Positions 8,910 through 15,924 of a stretch of DNA of 46,588 bases are shown here, one piece after another. Position 1 is the stretch's first letter. Every line of letters starts with the position of its first letter. A model generated the notes under the pieces. It saw only the letters and a list, made by a program, of their open reading frames with translations, did no database searches and was not told the origin of the DNA. This stretch comes from a virus. Both the position numbers and the translations under genes were made by a program. The stretch covers positions 1 to 46,588 of IMG/VR virus record IMGVR_UViG_3300042946_001008; one strand, given 5' to 3'.

Positions 8910-9428
8910 TTAATTTAAAACTAATTCTTCTTTATTTAAAAACCAATCAGGTATTTCCCTATTCTTCCAATTGGCAAAACCTGATTTAGCCCCTTTATAG
9001 TAATTTCGGTATGATTCGATAACATCATTACCGATTTTGAATTCATCCCCCATGGCCAATGGAGGTGTGGTAAAATCAACGTCATGAATATTCGGTTTAT
9101 TGTCTAAACACCATTTGATAACTTCAACCGATTTATGCGTCTTACCATAACGGTGTGTGTATTCTTCACCTAAAGCCAAACCCAATTCACACAAATAAAG
9201 GTAGTTGGATAGTGATGTCCGAGCCCAAATCGCACAAGGATGGTTTTTATGTGACAACTTGTACGGTACTTGGTCGTTACTTAGTCGGTTACTTGGTCGT
9301 TCTTGGTCGGTAACGTGGTGAACACCACATAAAAGTTGTGCAGTTTCCAATATCATCTTAACAACGTGTTTGTCACAATGGTATTCCGCACACTTTTTAA
9401 CATCAAAATCCAAAAAGAATATATTCAT
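8910..9428 (-). CDS. Conserved phage/NCLDV-type protein of unknown function
   Basis: 172 residues from ATG 9428-9426, which overlaps the upstream stop (TAATG); a longer frame exists but this coupling decides the start. Characteristic segments: MNIFFLDFDVKKCAEYHCDK, then HVVKMILETAQLLC, NHPCAIWARTS and a C-terminal GFANWKNREIPDWF. I recognise this HCDKHVVKMILE pattern as recurring in phage and large-virus proteins, but do not know a tested function. The invariant-looking Cys, His and Asp residues suggest an enzyme or a metal site. Confidence 0.6.
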   Translation of the reverse strand: MNIFFLDFDVKKCAEYHCDKHVVKMILETAQLLCGVHHVTDQERPSNRLSNDQVPYKLSHKNHPCAIWARTSLSNYLYLCELGLALGEEYTHRYGKTHKSVEVIKWCLDNKPNIHDVDFTTPPLAMGDEFKIGNDVIESYRNYYKGAKSGFANWKNREIPDWFLNKEELVLN

Positions 9429-9775
9429 TATCTTTCGTATTTTTGAAACACACAAACAAATTCTAAATCTTCTTTTACATTTTCTTCTGTGTTAAACACT
9501 TTATGAAATGCACCAGCAGGAATCAACACAACATCCCCACTTCTTATAGACAAACGAGTTTCATCAGTTTCAGTCTTAAGTAACATTATACCTGACCCTT
9601 TAGTAAAAAAATAAACCTCTTCCAATCCCTCATGGGAATGACCAGTAGTTTCTTTACCAGGGTGTAATGTTGTTTTTGATAATACTAAATTACTCAAAAA
9701 ATTATTATCTTCTACAATGTAGGTGTCATTATCCCTAATAACTTTCCCACCTATTTCATTTACATTAATTTTCAT
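9428..9775 (-). CDS. Single-domain cupin
   Basis: 115 residues with the cupin fold: HPGKETTGHSHEGLEEVYFF supplies the HxH...E metal motif, and SGDVVLIPAGAFHKVFN supplies the second histidine. Small cupins bind sugars, nucleotide sugars or metals; the substrate cannot be read here. It is translationally coupled to the downstream gene (TAATG) and starts 1 bp after the cREC gene. A second cupin lies at 39818-40087 next to other metabolic genes. Confidence 0.75.
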   Translation of the reverse strand: MKINVNEIGGKVIRDNDTYIVEDNNFLSNLVLSKTTLHPGKETTGHSHEGLEEVYFFTKGSGIMLLKTETDETRLSIRSGDVVLIPAGAFHKVFNTEENVKEDLEFVCVFQKYER

Positions 9776-9776
9776 T

Positions 9777-10199
9777 TTAATACATATTTTCTACAGTATG
9801 TTCCCATTGAACTCTAACACAATTTTGTGGTAGTCTATGAATATGACGGTAGTTATTGATATACCCCATCATATTCGCACTCCCGATAGCGTTTGCGGAG
9901 TGAATAACAACATCGACTACAGGTTTACCATCCATCCATTGTTCTACCAACCATTTGGTACAATCCATACCTGTTTTTTCAGTAATGTTATCATAGTTTA
10001 ATTCATAGTTATGATAAACATTACGATGCCATTCCGCCATTGCAGTATCACCCAAATCGTGGTCTAAAGAAATTAAACTGATATTTTCCAATCCAATTTC
10101 ATTTACTTTGTTTACAAATTCTTCGTAAGAACGAACAACAACCCAATCTCTTACAATTGGAGTTCTTACATCATCCAAATATATTTTTTTCTTTTCCAT
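9777..10199 (-). CDS. Cyclic-phosphate-processing receiver (cREC)-domain protein
   Basis: 140 residues. The sequence has the receiver-like pattern of the cREC family: KIYLDDVRTP (D9, D10), VVRSYEEF, ISLDHDLGD (about 44-51), GMDCTKWLVE, VIHSANAIGS and NCVRVQW. This family was predicted from comparative genomics to process cyclic-phosphate RNA ends in RNA-repair operons. The acidic LDD and DHDLGD residues would bind the metal. Its location with two RNA ligases and a phosphoesterase fits that prediction. It differs from ordinary two-component receivers in lacking the Lys/Thr switch pattern. Confidence 0.72.
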   Translation of the reverse strand: MEKKKIYLDDVRTPIVRDWVVVRSYEEFVNKVNEIGLENISLISLDHDLGDTAMAEWHRNVYHNYELNYDNITEKTGMDCTKWLVEQWMDGKPVVDVVIHSANAIGSANMMGYINNYRHIHRLPQNCVRVQWEHTVENMY

Positions 10200-10206
10200 A
10201 TTATTA

Positions 10207-10515
10207 TTATAATCTAATTTTATTATCTAAACAATATAAGTTTATATAATCTTTTAAATTTTTTATTGCTTCTCTAAAATCAACCTCATCAAAATCTTTT
10301 GGCCATCTTTTATGTTTTTCATCTTCCTCAATCATAGAAGAACAACTTTGTCTAATTTCAGAAATCAATTGTTTTAATATTACAGTTTGGTCAACAACTT
10401 GAGAATTTTCAACAACTTTATCCTCAAGGTCTCTTACATAATCAATAAGTTCCTCAACCTGAGGAATGTCCATCAGGTGGTAATTATTTTTGAATATTTG
10501 ATTAATAGATTTCAT
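10207..10515 (-). CDS. Hypothetical protein, 102 aa
   Basis: Mostly helical, with a central predicted coiled coil (VEELIDYVRDLEDKVVENSQ) and a second amphipathic helix (REAIKNLKDYINLYC). It is the first gene of the RNA-repair cluster, and TACCTTTG lies about 11 nt before its ATG as a probable -7 element. No family recognised. Confidence 0.6.
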   Translation of the reverse strand: MKSINQIFKNNYHLMDIPQVEELIDYVRDLEDKVVENSQVVDQTVILKQLISEIRQSCSSMIEEDEKHKRWPKDFDEVDFREAIKNLKDYINLYCLDNKIRL

Positions 10516-10556
10516 AATTTCAAAGACAAAGGTAAGACTTTTTTCTCAAATAAAAA

Positions 10557-10580
10557 AACCCCACCTAAAAAGATGGGGTT
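10557..10580 (-). terminator. Terminator after the zinc-ribbon gene
   Basis: AACCCCA/TGGGGTT hairpin with T-rich tract on the minus strand (TTTTTTTATTT). It separates the gene at 10607-11509 from the RNA-repair cluster. Confidence 0.8.
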
Positions 10581-10606
10581 ATATTTTGAAACCTTGTTGT
10601 TTATTT

Positions 10607-11509
10607 TTATTTGTTTTTTAGAAGTTCAATTAGTTCTTCCTTTGAAAGTTTATTTAATTGGTCTTCCAATGTTTCTTGTTTTAATTCATTACCACATTCA
10701 GGACAGAACTTCCAAGATGATTTTTTAATTTTTGTTGAGCACTTTGGGCATCTCTCAATTAAATCTTTCTTTTCTATAGGTTTTTGTGACTCTGGTAATA
10801 TTTTCCAAATCGACGTTGATACGGTCCAAGAATTAAAATTTTTACTAACAGTTTTAAAACTTTGATTGCTCGATGAACCTTCTTCTACTCTACCTGTTTC
10901 AACTGATTTAGATTTTTTTGCAAAACTTCTACTTCTTGGTTTTTGGTCGTATTTTGATTCATACTTACTTGAACGTGGATTATTATTAAAAAAATTTAAA
11001 GTATTATCATTGGTTAAACTATCAAGAGTTACACTTGATTTACTCATATTTGACGAGTAATTAACACTTGTTGTATAGAAATTATTTCCAATTGGTGTGT
11101 TTAAATCATTGTAAATATACGTCGGTGGGTTCCACGTTGGGTAATATTTTAAACCAACATTAGTTTCTTCCTCATAGAATAGAATCTCAACATCACCATT
11201 GTTAGCAATTGCGTTCATGGTTTCATTTGTTGAGTCTACGGTGTAAGTCTCAAACTTGAATTTACGAGGGACATCAATGTATCTCTCAAGAAATACTCTT
11301 TCACCTGGACGTAGGATTATTCCTCCCCCTTTAATAAACTCACCATGAATTTTGATTTTTCCTAAGACAGTTTTTCTTGATGGATTATAAAGTTCAATTT
11401 CGAACTCGGAACCGTCTTTTAAGTAAACATTCTGACCGAATTGTTTAACTCTTTGTTTGTTTTTTGTGATGTAAGCACACGGCTTATCACTGATTTGATT
11501 GTAATACAT
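10607..11509 (-). CDS. Large beta-rich protein with C-terminal zinc ribbon
   Basis: 300 residues. Residues 1-125 look like an all-beta domain (IELYNPSRKTVLGKIKIHGE, then LRPGERVFLERYI). A Ser/Asn/Thr-rich middle (about 140-245) is probably disordered. The end carries a zinc ribbon, CPKCSTKI...KFCPECGNEL, followed by a short helix (LNKLSKEELIELLKN) of the SHOCT type. Likely a structural or regulatory phage protein. A structured leader (11520-11620) precedes it, and a terminator follows. Confidence 0.6.
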   Translation of the reverse strand: MYYNQISDKPCAYITKNKQRVKQFGQNVYLKDGSEFEIELYNPSRKTVLGKIKIHGEFIKGGGIILRPGERVFLERYIDVPRKFKFETYTVDSTNETMNAIANNGDVEILFYEEETNVGLKYYPTWNPPTYIYNDLNTPIGNNFYTTSVNYSSNMSKSSVTLDSLTNDNTLNFFNNNPRSSKYESKYDQKPRSRSFAKKSKSVETGRVEEGSSSNQSFKTVSKNFNSWTVSTSIWKILPESQKPIEKKDLIERCPKCSTKIKKSSWKFCPECGNELKQETLEDQLNKLSKEELIELLKNK

Positions 11510-11519
11510 TTTTCCTTAT

Positions 11520-11620
11520 TTTTATTTTTTATGTTTATTGAACTCCGAATCGTTGGTATCTCTCCAACTCAAATGCCTCGGGGACACTCGGACCTCAGTA
11601 ACAAGGTTTCATGAATAAAT
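11520..11620 (-). ncRNA. Structured leader upstream of the zinc-ribbon gene
   Basis: GC-rich island in AT-rich DNA on the minus strand, with GTTGG/CCAAC (11555-11575 region) and CCGA/TCGG pairings. It could be a cis-regulatory leader or a decayed tRNA; no known riboswitch consensus is recognised. Confidence 0.35.
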
Positions 11621-11660
11621 ATAAAGTACTTTATTTAATTGTGAATAGTATAAAATAAAA

Positions 11661-11682
11661 AACCCCACTCCGTAAGTGGGGT
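11661..11682 (-). terminator. Terminator ending the Phe-Thr tRNA transcript
   Basis: ACCCCACT/AGTGGGGT 8-bp stem followed on the minus strand by TTTTTTATTTT. It closes the leftmost tRNA sub-operon. Confidence 0.85.
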
Positions 11683-11689
11683 GAGTCAA

Positions 11690-11812
11690 TTTACAACTCT
11701 GATGTGTACATCATCATGTTTTAAGTAAACTTGTTGCAAACTTGTGCGGCCTGACTACGCCAGCCCTTTCGTCCTTTGGGCGATGGGTGTTTTTAACATA
11801 TTGGTTTGTTAG
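11690..11812 (-). ncRNA. 3' trailer between tRNA-Thr and terminator
   Basis: About 120 nt without a gene. On the minus strand it has a GCCC/GGGC hairpin and a GC-rich GGCGTAGTCAGGCC stretch that echoes the AGTCAGG acceptor of the atypical tRNA-like genes. Probably a small trailer RNA. Confidence 0.3.
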
Positions 11813-11885
11813 AGCCTTCGACAGGAATCGAACCTGCAACATCTTGTTTACAAAACAAGTGCTCTACCTATTGAGCTACGAAGGC
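11813..11885 (-). tRNA. tRNA-Thr(TGT)
   Basis: Full cloverleaf, acceptor GCCTTCG/CGAAGGC, loop TTTGTAA, T-loop TTCGATT. CCA not encoded. Confidence 0.93.
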
Positions 11886-11891
11886 ATTTGG

Positions 11892-11966
11892 TGGTGTGGG
11901 AGGGAATCGAACCGCTCGGCACAAGGAGTTTCAATCCTCTGCTCTACCTACTGAGCTACCGACACC
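11892..11966 (-). tRNA. tRNA-Phe(GAA), imperfect T and acceptor stems
   Basis: Loop TTGAAAC gives GAA. The acceptor has a C-C mismatch, and the T-stem (AGCGG against CCCTC) has two or three non-pairs unless a bulged C is allowed. A second, regular tRNA-Phe(GAA) exists at 21550-21622, so this copy may be decaying or specialised. Confidence 0.7.
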
Positions 11967-11972
11967 ATAAAT

Positions 11973-12016
11973 AAAAGGTTCTGAAATCGTCCCTGTACCA
12001 TTCAGGAGAACCTTTT
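11973..12016 (-). terminator. 10-bp hairpin between ncRNA and tRNA-Phe
   Basis: AAAAGGTTCT/AGAACCTTTT perfect stem with a 24-nt loop, followed on the minus strand by ATTTATGG. It could be a weak terminator or a processing site ahead of tRNA-Phe. Confidence 0.45.
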
Positions 12017-12019
12017 TAA

Positions 12020-12408
12020 TTTGCTATATTTGGTATCTCTATATCCCTCACCGATATACCTAAGATTCGTTAGACCATAGTAACCATCCACGGTGGGTTT
12101 CTACTTTCGCACTCCGTCTTTGTTTTTTACAACTCAGCGTTCAGTGTTATCCTCAGGACCTCTTCACCCTACCCCCAAAGTTACGTGGTGAGTCTCGCTC
12201 GGAAGTGTGAGCGTATATTGTAGAATTGTCCAGTATTTCTACAACTTGTGGATTACAACACGACTAATTAAAGTCCCTTACCCTCTCAATCCATAATGAG
12301 GAATCCTTACCTAACCTGTGTAGCCTCCCCCATAGCCTTGAAGCCTTCAAGTCAGGTTCACACACCATAACAGTCGGATATCTCTGTTAATCGTGGGGTC
12401 TTATTTCT
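12020..12408 (-). ncRNA. Structured ncRNA, about 390 nt
   Basis: No coding frame of note. It starts just below the TACATTTG promoter at 12413 and precedes tRNA-Phe and tRNA-Thr. On the minus strand it contains a hairpin TTGTAGAA/TTCTACAA with a 10-nt loop and several purine-rich G runs. Size and context match the other long spacers of the tRNA region. Confidence 0.5.
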
Positions 12409-12412
12409 TTTA

Positions 12413-12443
12413 CAAATGTAGTAAAACTTTTTTAAACCGTCAA
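12413..12443 (-). promoter_or_regulatory. Bacteroidota-type promoter of the ncRNA/Phe/Thr unit
   Basis: TTG (12441-12443), 20 bp, TACATTTG (12413-12420). Confidence 0.6.
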
Positions 12444-12451
12444 GTTTTTTG

Positions 12452-12534
12452 TACCTTCTGTGGGACTCGAACCCACACGCTCTAAGAGCATCACATCCTA
12501 AGTGTGACGAGACTGCCAATTCCTCCAAGAAGGC
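12452..12534 (-). tRNA. tRNA-Leu(TAG)
   Basis: Class II tRNA with long variable arm, loop CTTAGGA, acceptor GCCTTCT. CCA not encoded. Confidence 0.92.
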
Positions 12535-12540
12535 TTGTTG

Positions 12541-12613
12541 TTGGTGTGATGGGACTCGAACCCATAACCGTGACGATATAAGCGTCGTATTCTCACCATT
12601 GAACTACACACCA
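12541..12613 (-). tRNA. tRNA-Ile(TAT)
   Basis: Loop CTTATAT gives anticodon TAT, reading AUA codons; acceptor TGGTGTG/CACACCA. Useful for the AT-rich codon usage. It lies directly before the GIY-YIG gene. Confidence 0.88.
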
Positions 12614-12628
12614 AGTTATATTGTTAAA

Positions 12629-13288
12629 TTAAACCCTACCTTTTCTCCACCCCAAAGTTAGAAATTCACCAATATTTTCTTTTTTAATTTTTTTGGTTTC
12701 TTTACCATTAGTAATCCAACAAGTACCATATTGAGAATTTTTTTCTCCCTTCTGGTTTATTGAGTTTTTTTCGGAAATTAATTTTTTACTTTTATTAGTA
12801 TGTTTTTTTCCTAAAAAGGTATTGTGGTTGAAATTAACTCGTTTTAACCCATTACTAATATTTTTTTTTAGTGAGTCGGTCCAACTTTTATTTTCTTTTC
12901 TTAATTTTTTTTGTTTTTCTCTACCATTTTTTAATGCAATTCCTCTAGATTTTTTAGACGCTTCTATAAATTTTTTTTTATGTGTGTCATTTATAAATCC
13001 GCCTAAACCCCCTTTTTTAAGGTTCATAGACATAGAGTCTTTTACTAATTTTTCGTTAACTATTTGGTTTTCTCTAATAACGAGGGATTCTCTATCAGGT
13101 AAAAACTCAAGTATCTCAAACTTAAAATTACTTTTACCATGTTTATTCAAAGAACGTTTTAAATTTTTACCACTACCCATGTAACCATCATCAAGATTAT
13201 CGGTACTGTGCATACCAATATAATATTTACCATTTTTTAAGTTTATGGTTTTATATATATAATGATATTTTTTTTGTTTTCTAGCCAT
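12629..13288 (-). CDS. GIY-YIG homing endonuclease
   Basis: 219 residues. The N-terminal nuclease domain starts YHYIYKTINLKNGKYYIGMH (the GIY and YIG half-motifs appear as YIYKT and YYIGM), followed by a conserved MGSGKNLKRSL and a catalytic-type Glu in the RENQIVNE segment. The C-terminal half is very basic (Lys-rich), ending in a GTCWITNGKETKKI / GWRKGRV repeat typical of phage SegA-like enzymes. It sits between tRNA-Ile and tRNA-Leu and probably spreads by cutting tRNA-array alleles that lack it. Confidence 0.85.
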   Translation of the reverse strand: MARKQKKYHYIYKTINLKNGKYYIGMHSTDNLDDGYMGSGKNLKRSLNKHGKSNFKFEILEFLPDRESLVIRENQIVNEKLVKDSMSMNLKKGGLGGFINDTHKKKFIEASKKSRGIALKNGREKQKKLRKENKSWTDSLKKNISNGLKRVNFNHNTFLGKKHTNKSKKLISEKNSINQKGEKNSQYGTCWITNGKETKKIKKENIGEFLTLGWRKGRV

Positions 13289-13337
13289 TATTGTACTTTA
13301 GTAATAAATACCACTAAAGTACAAAAACGACCATCGG

Positions 13338-13421
13338 TATCCAGGGAGGGACTCGAACCCTCACGCTCAACTGAGCAACAGGGCTTAAACCTGTCGTGAC
13401 TACCAATTCCACCACCTAGAC
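13338..13421 (-). tRNA. tRNA-Leu(TAA)
   Basis: Class II, loop TTTAAGC, stem ACAGG/CCTGT, long variable arm; ACC follows acceptor so CCA is incomplete. Confidence 0.92.
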
Positions 13422-13440
13422 ATTTGAGGTTGAGGACCTC

Positions 13441-13530
13441 TGTGTTGTAGTAGAACTCACCTAGTTAACTTCAGTGGGACTGGTCATCTACTATAGCCAA
13501 ATTTCATTCCTTTCTCAAGGGAACAACACA
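13441..13530 (-). ncRNA. 90-nt three-way-junction RNA after boxA
   Basis: Closed by TGTGTTGT/ACAACACA (8 bp). Inside are TAGTAGA/TCTACTA (7 bp, stacked on the closing stem) and CCTT-GAGA-AAGG, a GNRA-capped hairpin only in the minus-strand sense. It is the first element after promoter and boxA at 13537-13580 and precedes tRNA-Leu(TAA). Confidence 0.6.
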
Positions 13531-13536
13531 ATTCTT

Positions 13537-13545
13537 TCAAAGAAC
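13537..13545 (-). promoter_or_regulatory. boxA-like motif
   Basis: GTTCTTTGA on the minus strand, between the TATCTTTG promoter and the 90-nt RNA. It also overlaps the stop codon of the 47-aa gene. Confidence 0.6.
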
Positions 13546-13680
13546 ATTACAAAGATAAAGAATCCCTACAACAATTCCAACACCAAGACCCAAAATTACA
13601 GTAAAAATTGTTACGGTAGTTGAGTAATCAACTTGGTCTTTTCTTTTGCCTTGGAAATCATTTCTGTTCCACTTTTCCAT
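13537..13680 (-). CDS. Small single-helix membrane protein, 47 aa
   Basis: MEKWNRNDFQGKRKDQVDYS is a polar, basic N-terminus, followed by one transmembrane helix (TVTIFTVILGLGVGIVVGIL). The ATG at 13680 fits better than a start 39 bp upstream, which would only add a basic stretch. Promoter and boxA for the next RNA unit lie inside its 3' end. Function unknown. Confidence 0.55.
   Translation of the reverse strand: MEKWNRNDFQGKRKDQVDYSTTVTIFTVILGLGVGIVVGILYLCNVL
13550..13580 (-). promoter_or_regulatory. Bacteroidota-type promoter
   Basis: TTG (13578-13580), 20 bp, TATCTTTG (13550-13557), followed by boxA, the 90-nt RNA and tRNA-Leu(TAA). Confidence 0.6.
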
Positions 13681-13724
13681 TTTATTTAACTTTATAAATT
13701 TAAAAATTCGCCCAATCATTTCTG

Positions 13725-13945
13725 ACTGTCCCCAATACCGAATAGCGTCTTAAGGCTTCAGCGGCAACCTTTTAAGGGGGTTAGGACTTGTGTGTTAACT
13801 TACTCCTGTTACTGGTACACCAACCAACCGACTTAGATTCAAGTAATCGGCTCAGGTCCCTGTGGTAGTGACACCACTTCTCATCATACGGGAGCATATT
13901 AGGCGGGTACTACCTCTTTTGGTTTATTTCCGACTACGGAAACCA
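13725..13945 (-). ncRNA. Structured spacer RNA, about 220 nt
   Basis: No gene. It contains a strong hairpin CCG-TAGT-CGG extended by GGTTT/AAACC (about 13919-13943), GTGGT/ACCAC (about 13861-13876) and CCGA/TCGG (about 13828-13850). It is co-oriented with the tRNA-like gene just upstream. Confidence 0.45.
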
Positions 13946-13949
13946 CGTG

Positions 13950-14032
13950 CAGTCAGGACAGGACTCGAACCTGTAACGACGCAACCTTTTTACAGGATGA
14001 GATACCGTTTTCCCATTACGCGTTACCTGACT
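13950..14032 (-). tRNA. Atypical tRNA-like gene, AGTCAGG acceptor family (copy 1)
   Basis: Perfect acceptor AGTCAGG/CCTGACT and T-arm ACAGG-TTCGAGT-CCTGT, total 83 nt. The anticodon arm is abnormal: CATCC/GGTTG leaves an 8-nt loop (TGTAAAAA) with one mismatch, and the D-arm does not pair well. GTAACG can instead pair with CGTTAC to extend the acceptor. The anticodon cannot be assigned safely (a GTA Tyr-type reading is possible). Confidence 0.55.
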
Positions 14033-14034
14033 AT

Positions 14035-14245
14035 TTGTGACTACTCCGTGGGATTGTTTCGTCACTTTTACGTGTATGGAGAGGCCAATCTCACTAACAA
14101 CACGGGTGTAAGTTTTTCACATTAAACTATCTCCACAAAACGTCAGTTTTTATCGCCAAAACTGAGAAAACGACATGACCCTTTGTAACCCCATATTTAA
14201 GTGTGTGTTACCTCCTCTCTCAAGTTGAACATACTGTATACACTC
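14035..14245 (-). ncRNA. Structured spacer RNA, about 210 nt
   Basis: No gene. An 8-bp hairpin TCAGTTTT/AAAACTGA (about 14142-14166) lies centrally, with further small stems. It lies between tRNA-Asp and the atypical tRNA. Confidence 0.4.
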
Positions 14246-14248
14246 CCG

Positions 14249-14320
14249 CGGTCTATGAGAGAATCGAACTCTCGGCACATCCGTGACAGGGATGTATGTT
14301 TGCCACTACACCAATAGACC
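14249..14320 (-). tRNA. tRNA-Asp(GTC), copy 1
   Basis: Loop CTGTCAC, acceptor GGTCTAT/ATAGACC, discriminator G as expected for Asp. CCA not encoded. Confidence 0.92.
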
Positions 14321-14324
14321 AAAA

Positions 14325-14688
14325 ATTGTCAGTCTTTCCTGACCGTCACCTCTAACCCACAGGTATGAGCCCGTATCGTAGTAAGCTTGGTTGGCTCGAT
14401 TGGGAAAGTCACGGCCACCTCTGTTCCCAAATCAATTTTGTGATTAACGGCTAAATGTGGCTCGACCGATTATTATCACATTCCCCATTTGAGACTAAAT
14501 GAGTTGATATTTCTGGTTTTTCTGTTTGAAAACCCACATGGGTCTTACCCCTTGAAAAAGTCAGCCCTTACTTGGGGGCGAGGAGGACCTTCCAGCCTTG
14601 TTCCCAACGAGTACCCCTTTACGTGGATAGTACCAACTCCGTTAAGTTTTGAGGGATACTTAAAAACCCTACGAGTGTCTCATTCTCG
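14325..14688 (-). ncRNA. Structured ncRNA, about 360 nt
   Basis: No convincing gene. Hairpins include GTCAG/CTGAC (about 14327-14342) and TTGGGAA/TTCCCAA (about 14399-14430). A short plus-strand frame crosses it and tRNA-Glu and is judged spurious. Same orientation and style as the other long spacers. Confidence 0.45.
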
Positions 14689-14692
14689 TTTG

Positions 14693-14764
14693 TACTGCCA
14701 CGGGGAATCGAACCCCGCTTTTATGGATGAAAACCATAGGTCCTAACCGATAGACGATGGCAGC
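14693..14764 (-). tRNA. tRNA-Glu(TTC)
   Basis: Loop TTTTCAT, stem TATGG/CCATA, T-stem CGGGG/CCCCG. CCA not encoded. Confidence 0.93.
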
Positions 14765-14769
14765 ATATA

Positions 14770-15000
14770 AAAAACCACATTACAAAACCATAGAGGTACA
14801 ACTCCTGCGGTCGCGTTGTTCATCCAATAAGATGATAGTGATGGAGTACCCGTCTCGCTCCAATCTTAACTGCGTTCCTGAGTTTTACGAGGCCTCGGCA
14901 GAAAGGGTGATGAACTCTGTAATCCATTCGGAATTGTCGACATTCCATTGAATGGAGAGACCACTATCAATAAGTTTGGGAGAAAGTTGGAAAGGTGTGT
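14770..15000 (-). ncRNA. Structured ncRNA, about 230 nt
   Basis: A long-range 8-bp stem TGATAGTG (14833-14840) / CACTATCA (14962-14969) encloses a strong hairpin at 14923-14954: CCATTC-GGAAT / ATTCC-ATT-GAATGG with a 7-nt loop. No coding frame of note. Confidence 0.5.
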
Positions 15001-15005
15001 TTTGT

Positions 15006-15076
15006 AGAAAATTGTGGGACTCGAACCCACATCCTTTTTTTGACATAAAAATGCTTATCCATTAAGCTTAACTCTC
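15006..15076 (-). tRNA. tRNA-Asp(GTC), copy 2, very AT-rich
   Basis: Acceptor GAGAGTT/AATTTTC pairs fully with G-T wobbles; the anticodon stem is TTTTT/AAAAA with loop ATGTCAA (GTC). Positions 8-9 are AA rather than TA, and discriminator is T rather than the Asp-typical G. Anticodon says Asp, but charging identity is uncertain. Confidence 0.75.
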
Positions 15077-15101
15077 GAAGTAACCTTATCCTTTACTACC
15101 C

Positions 15102-15349
15102 AATATTTTTAAAAATGGTAAGACCTTAAGACTTACTTGTTCGTGGGTTGCCCCATCCGTACTACCTATATCTCGCCTTTAACATCCGTTCTACCCAAAC
15201 CATCGTTGTTCACCTGTTAACCTCTCGGAAAACTTTGAGTACCTCCTCAACGTATTAGTCTGAAAGGGGCTCCGTCTTGCTCGTCATTTCTGACTCCCTA
15301 TGGGATTCTGCTGATATAGGTCTATCTGCTATCTTACCATTTTAATATT
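15102..15349 (-). ncRNA. 248-nt structured RNA directly below boxA
   Basis: Ends pair in an almost unbroken helix: TCTTACCATTTT (15332-15343) with AAAATGGTAAGA (15112-15123), 12 bp perfect, extended by AATATT/AATATT. The 5' end of the helix starts immediately after boxA, so promoter, hairpin, boxA and RNA form one leader, followed by tRNA-Asp copy 2. No coding frame inside. The best-delimited ncRNA candidate in the window. Confidence 0.65.
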
Positions 15350-15350
15350 T

Positions 15351-15359
15351 TCAAAGAAC
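15351..15359 (-). promoter_or_regulatory. boxA-like motif
   Basis: GTTCTTTGA on the minus strand, sandwiched between a 15-bp leader hairpin and the 248-nt RNA. Confidence 0.65.
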
Positions 15360-15373
15360 TTTTTCTCTTATTC

Positions 15374-15409
15374 GGGGGACAGGTCATTAACCCCTTAATC
15401 CTGTCCCCC
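15374..15409 (-). promoter_or_regulatory. Strong leader hairpin upstream of boxA
   Basis: GGGGGACAGG/CCTGTCCCCC with inner ATTAA-GGGG-TTAAT. It forms about 13 nt after the promoter element and before boxA. A nut-like or attenuator role is inferred. Confidence 0.6.
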
Positions 15410-15422
15410 GTCATTCACAATA

Positions 15423-15454
15423 CAAACTTACAAAACTTTTTTTAATTTCACAAA
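15423..15454 (-). promoter_or_regulatory. Bacteroidota-type promoter
   Basis: TTTG (15451-15454), 20 bp, TAAGTTTG (15423-15430): an ideal match to the consensus. Confidence 0.75.
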
Positions 15455-15563
15455 TAAATTATTATTAAAATTATTAAGGTTATTAAACCCATAAAAACAT
15501 AGATAAAATTTTCTTGATTTTTAACTAAAAACCTTTTTGTTTTAAAACTTATTTTCATAAGAA

Positions 15564-15830
15564 TTATTGTTTCACCTCCACAATCGTATAGGTTCCTTCC
15601 ATAACACCCCAAGATGATTCTTCATGGAATTGATAAGTTTGTGCAACGTCACTTGAGTCCATAGGACGAGTCAAATACCAAATCTGACTTTCTTTCCAAG
15701 TTACATTTACCAATTTTTGATTAGCTGGTAAGGTAAGAGTACCTTCACCACCCCAATTTTTTACCCGTGAATTTTCGGTACACGACCCCAACATTGCAAT
15801 AACTCCGATTGCTAAAAACATTTTTTTCAT
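15564..15830 (-). CDS. Small lipoprotein of Bacteroidota-phage type
   Basis: 88 residues with lipoprotein signal (MKKMFLAIGVIAMLGSC, lipobox LGSC). The mature part contains VKNWGGEGTLTLPANQKLVN and WKESQIWYLTRPM, then FHEESSWGVMEGTYTIVEVK, a compact beta-rich protein. I recall similar NWGG...LPKGEKLVNVTWKE lipoproteins in Bacteroidota phages, with no established function. It is isolated between tRNA-Gly and the boxA promoter at 15423. Anchored to the host membrane it may act in exclusion of rival phages. Confidence 0.75.
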   Translation of the reverse strand: MKKMFLAIGVIAMLGSCTENSRVKNWGGEGTLTLPANQKLVNVTWKESQIWYLTRPMDSSDVAQTYQFHEESSWGVMEGTYTIVEVKQ

Positions 15831-15848
15831 AGTTCAAATTAAATTTAG

Positions 15849-15921
15849 AGCGGGTGGAGGGAGTCGAACCCTCGTCCTTAGAGTGGAAGTCTAATATAAT
15901 AAGCCGTTATACGACACCCGC
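15849..15921 (-). tRNA. tRNA-Gly(TCC)
   Basis: Loop CTTCCAC, stem TTAGA/TCTAA, acceptor GCGGGTG/CACCCGC. Confidence 0.93.
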
Positions 15922-15924
15922 AAA

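Noticed and set aside
11795-11811. AACATATTGGTTTG on the plus strand, like the boxA tail motif
   Set aside because: Opposite orientation to all transcripts here and lacks GTTCTTTGA.
12020-12408. tmRNA or RNase P RNA
   Set aside because: No tag-peptide frame or tRNA-like ends for tmRNA, and no GAGGAAAGTCC-type core for RNase P RNA.
13149-13158. CAAAGAAC, a seventh boxA-like match
   Set aside because: Lies inside the GIY-YIG coding sequence without a promoter nearby; taken as chance.
12822-13184. Plus-strand frame opposite the GIY-YIG gene
   Set aside because: Phe/Leu/Ser-rich mirror of a Lys-rich gene; the minus-strand frame has clear nuclease motifs.
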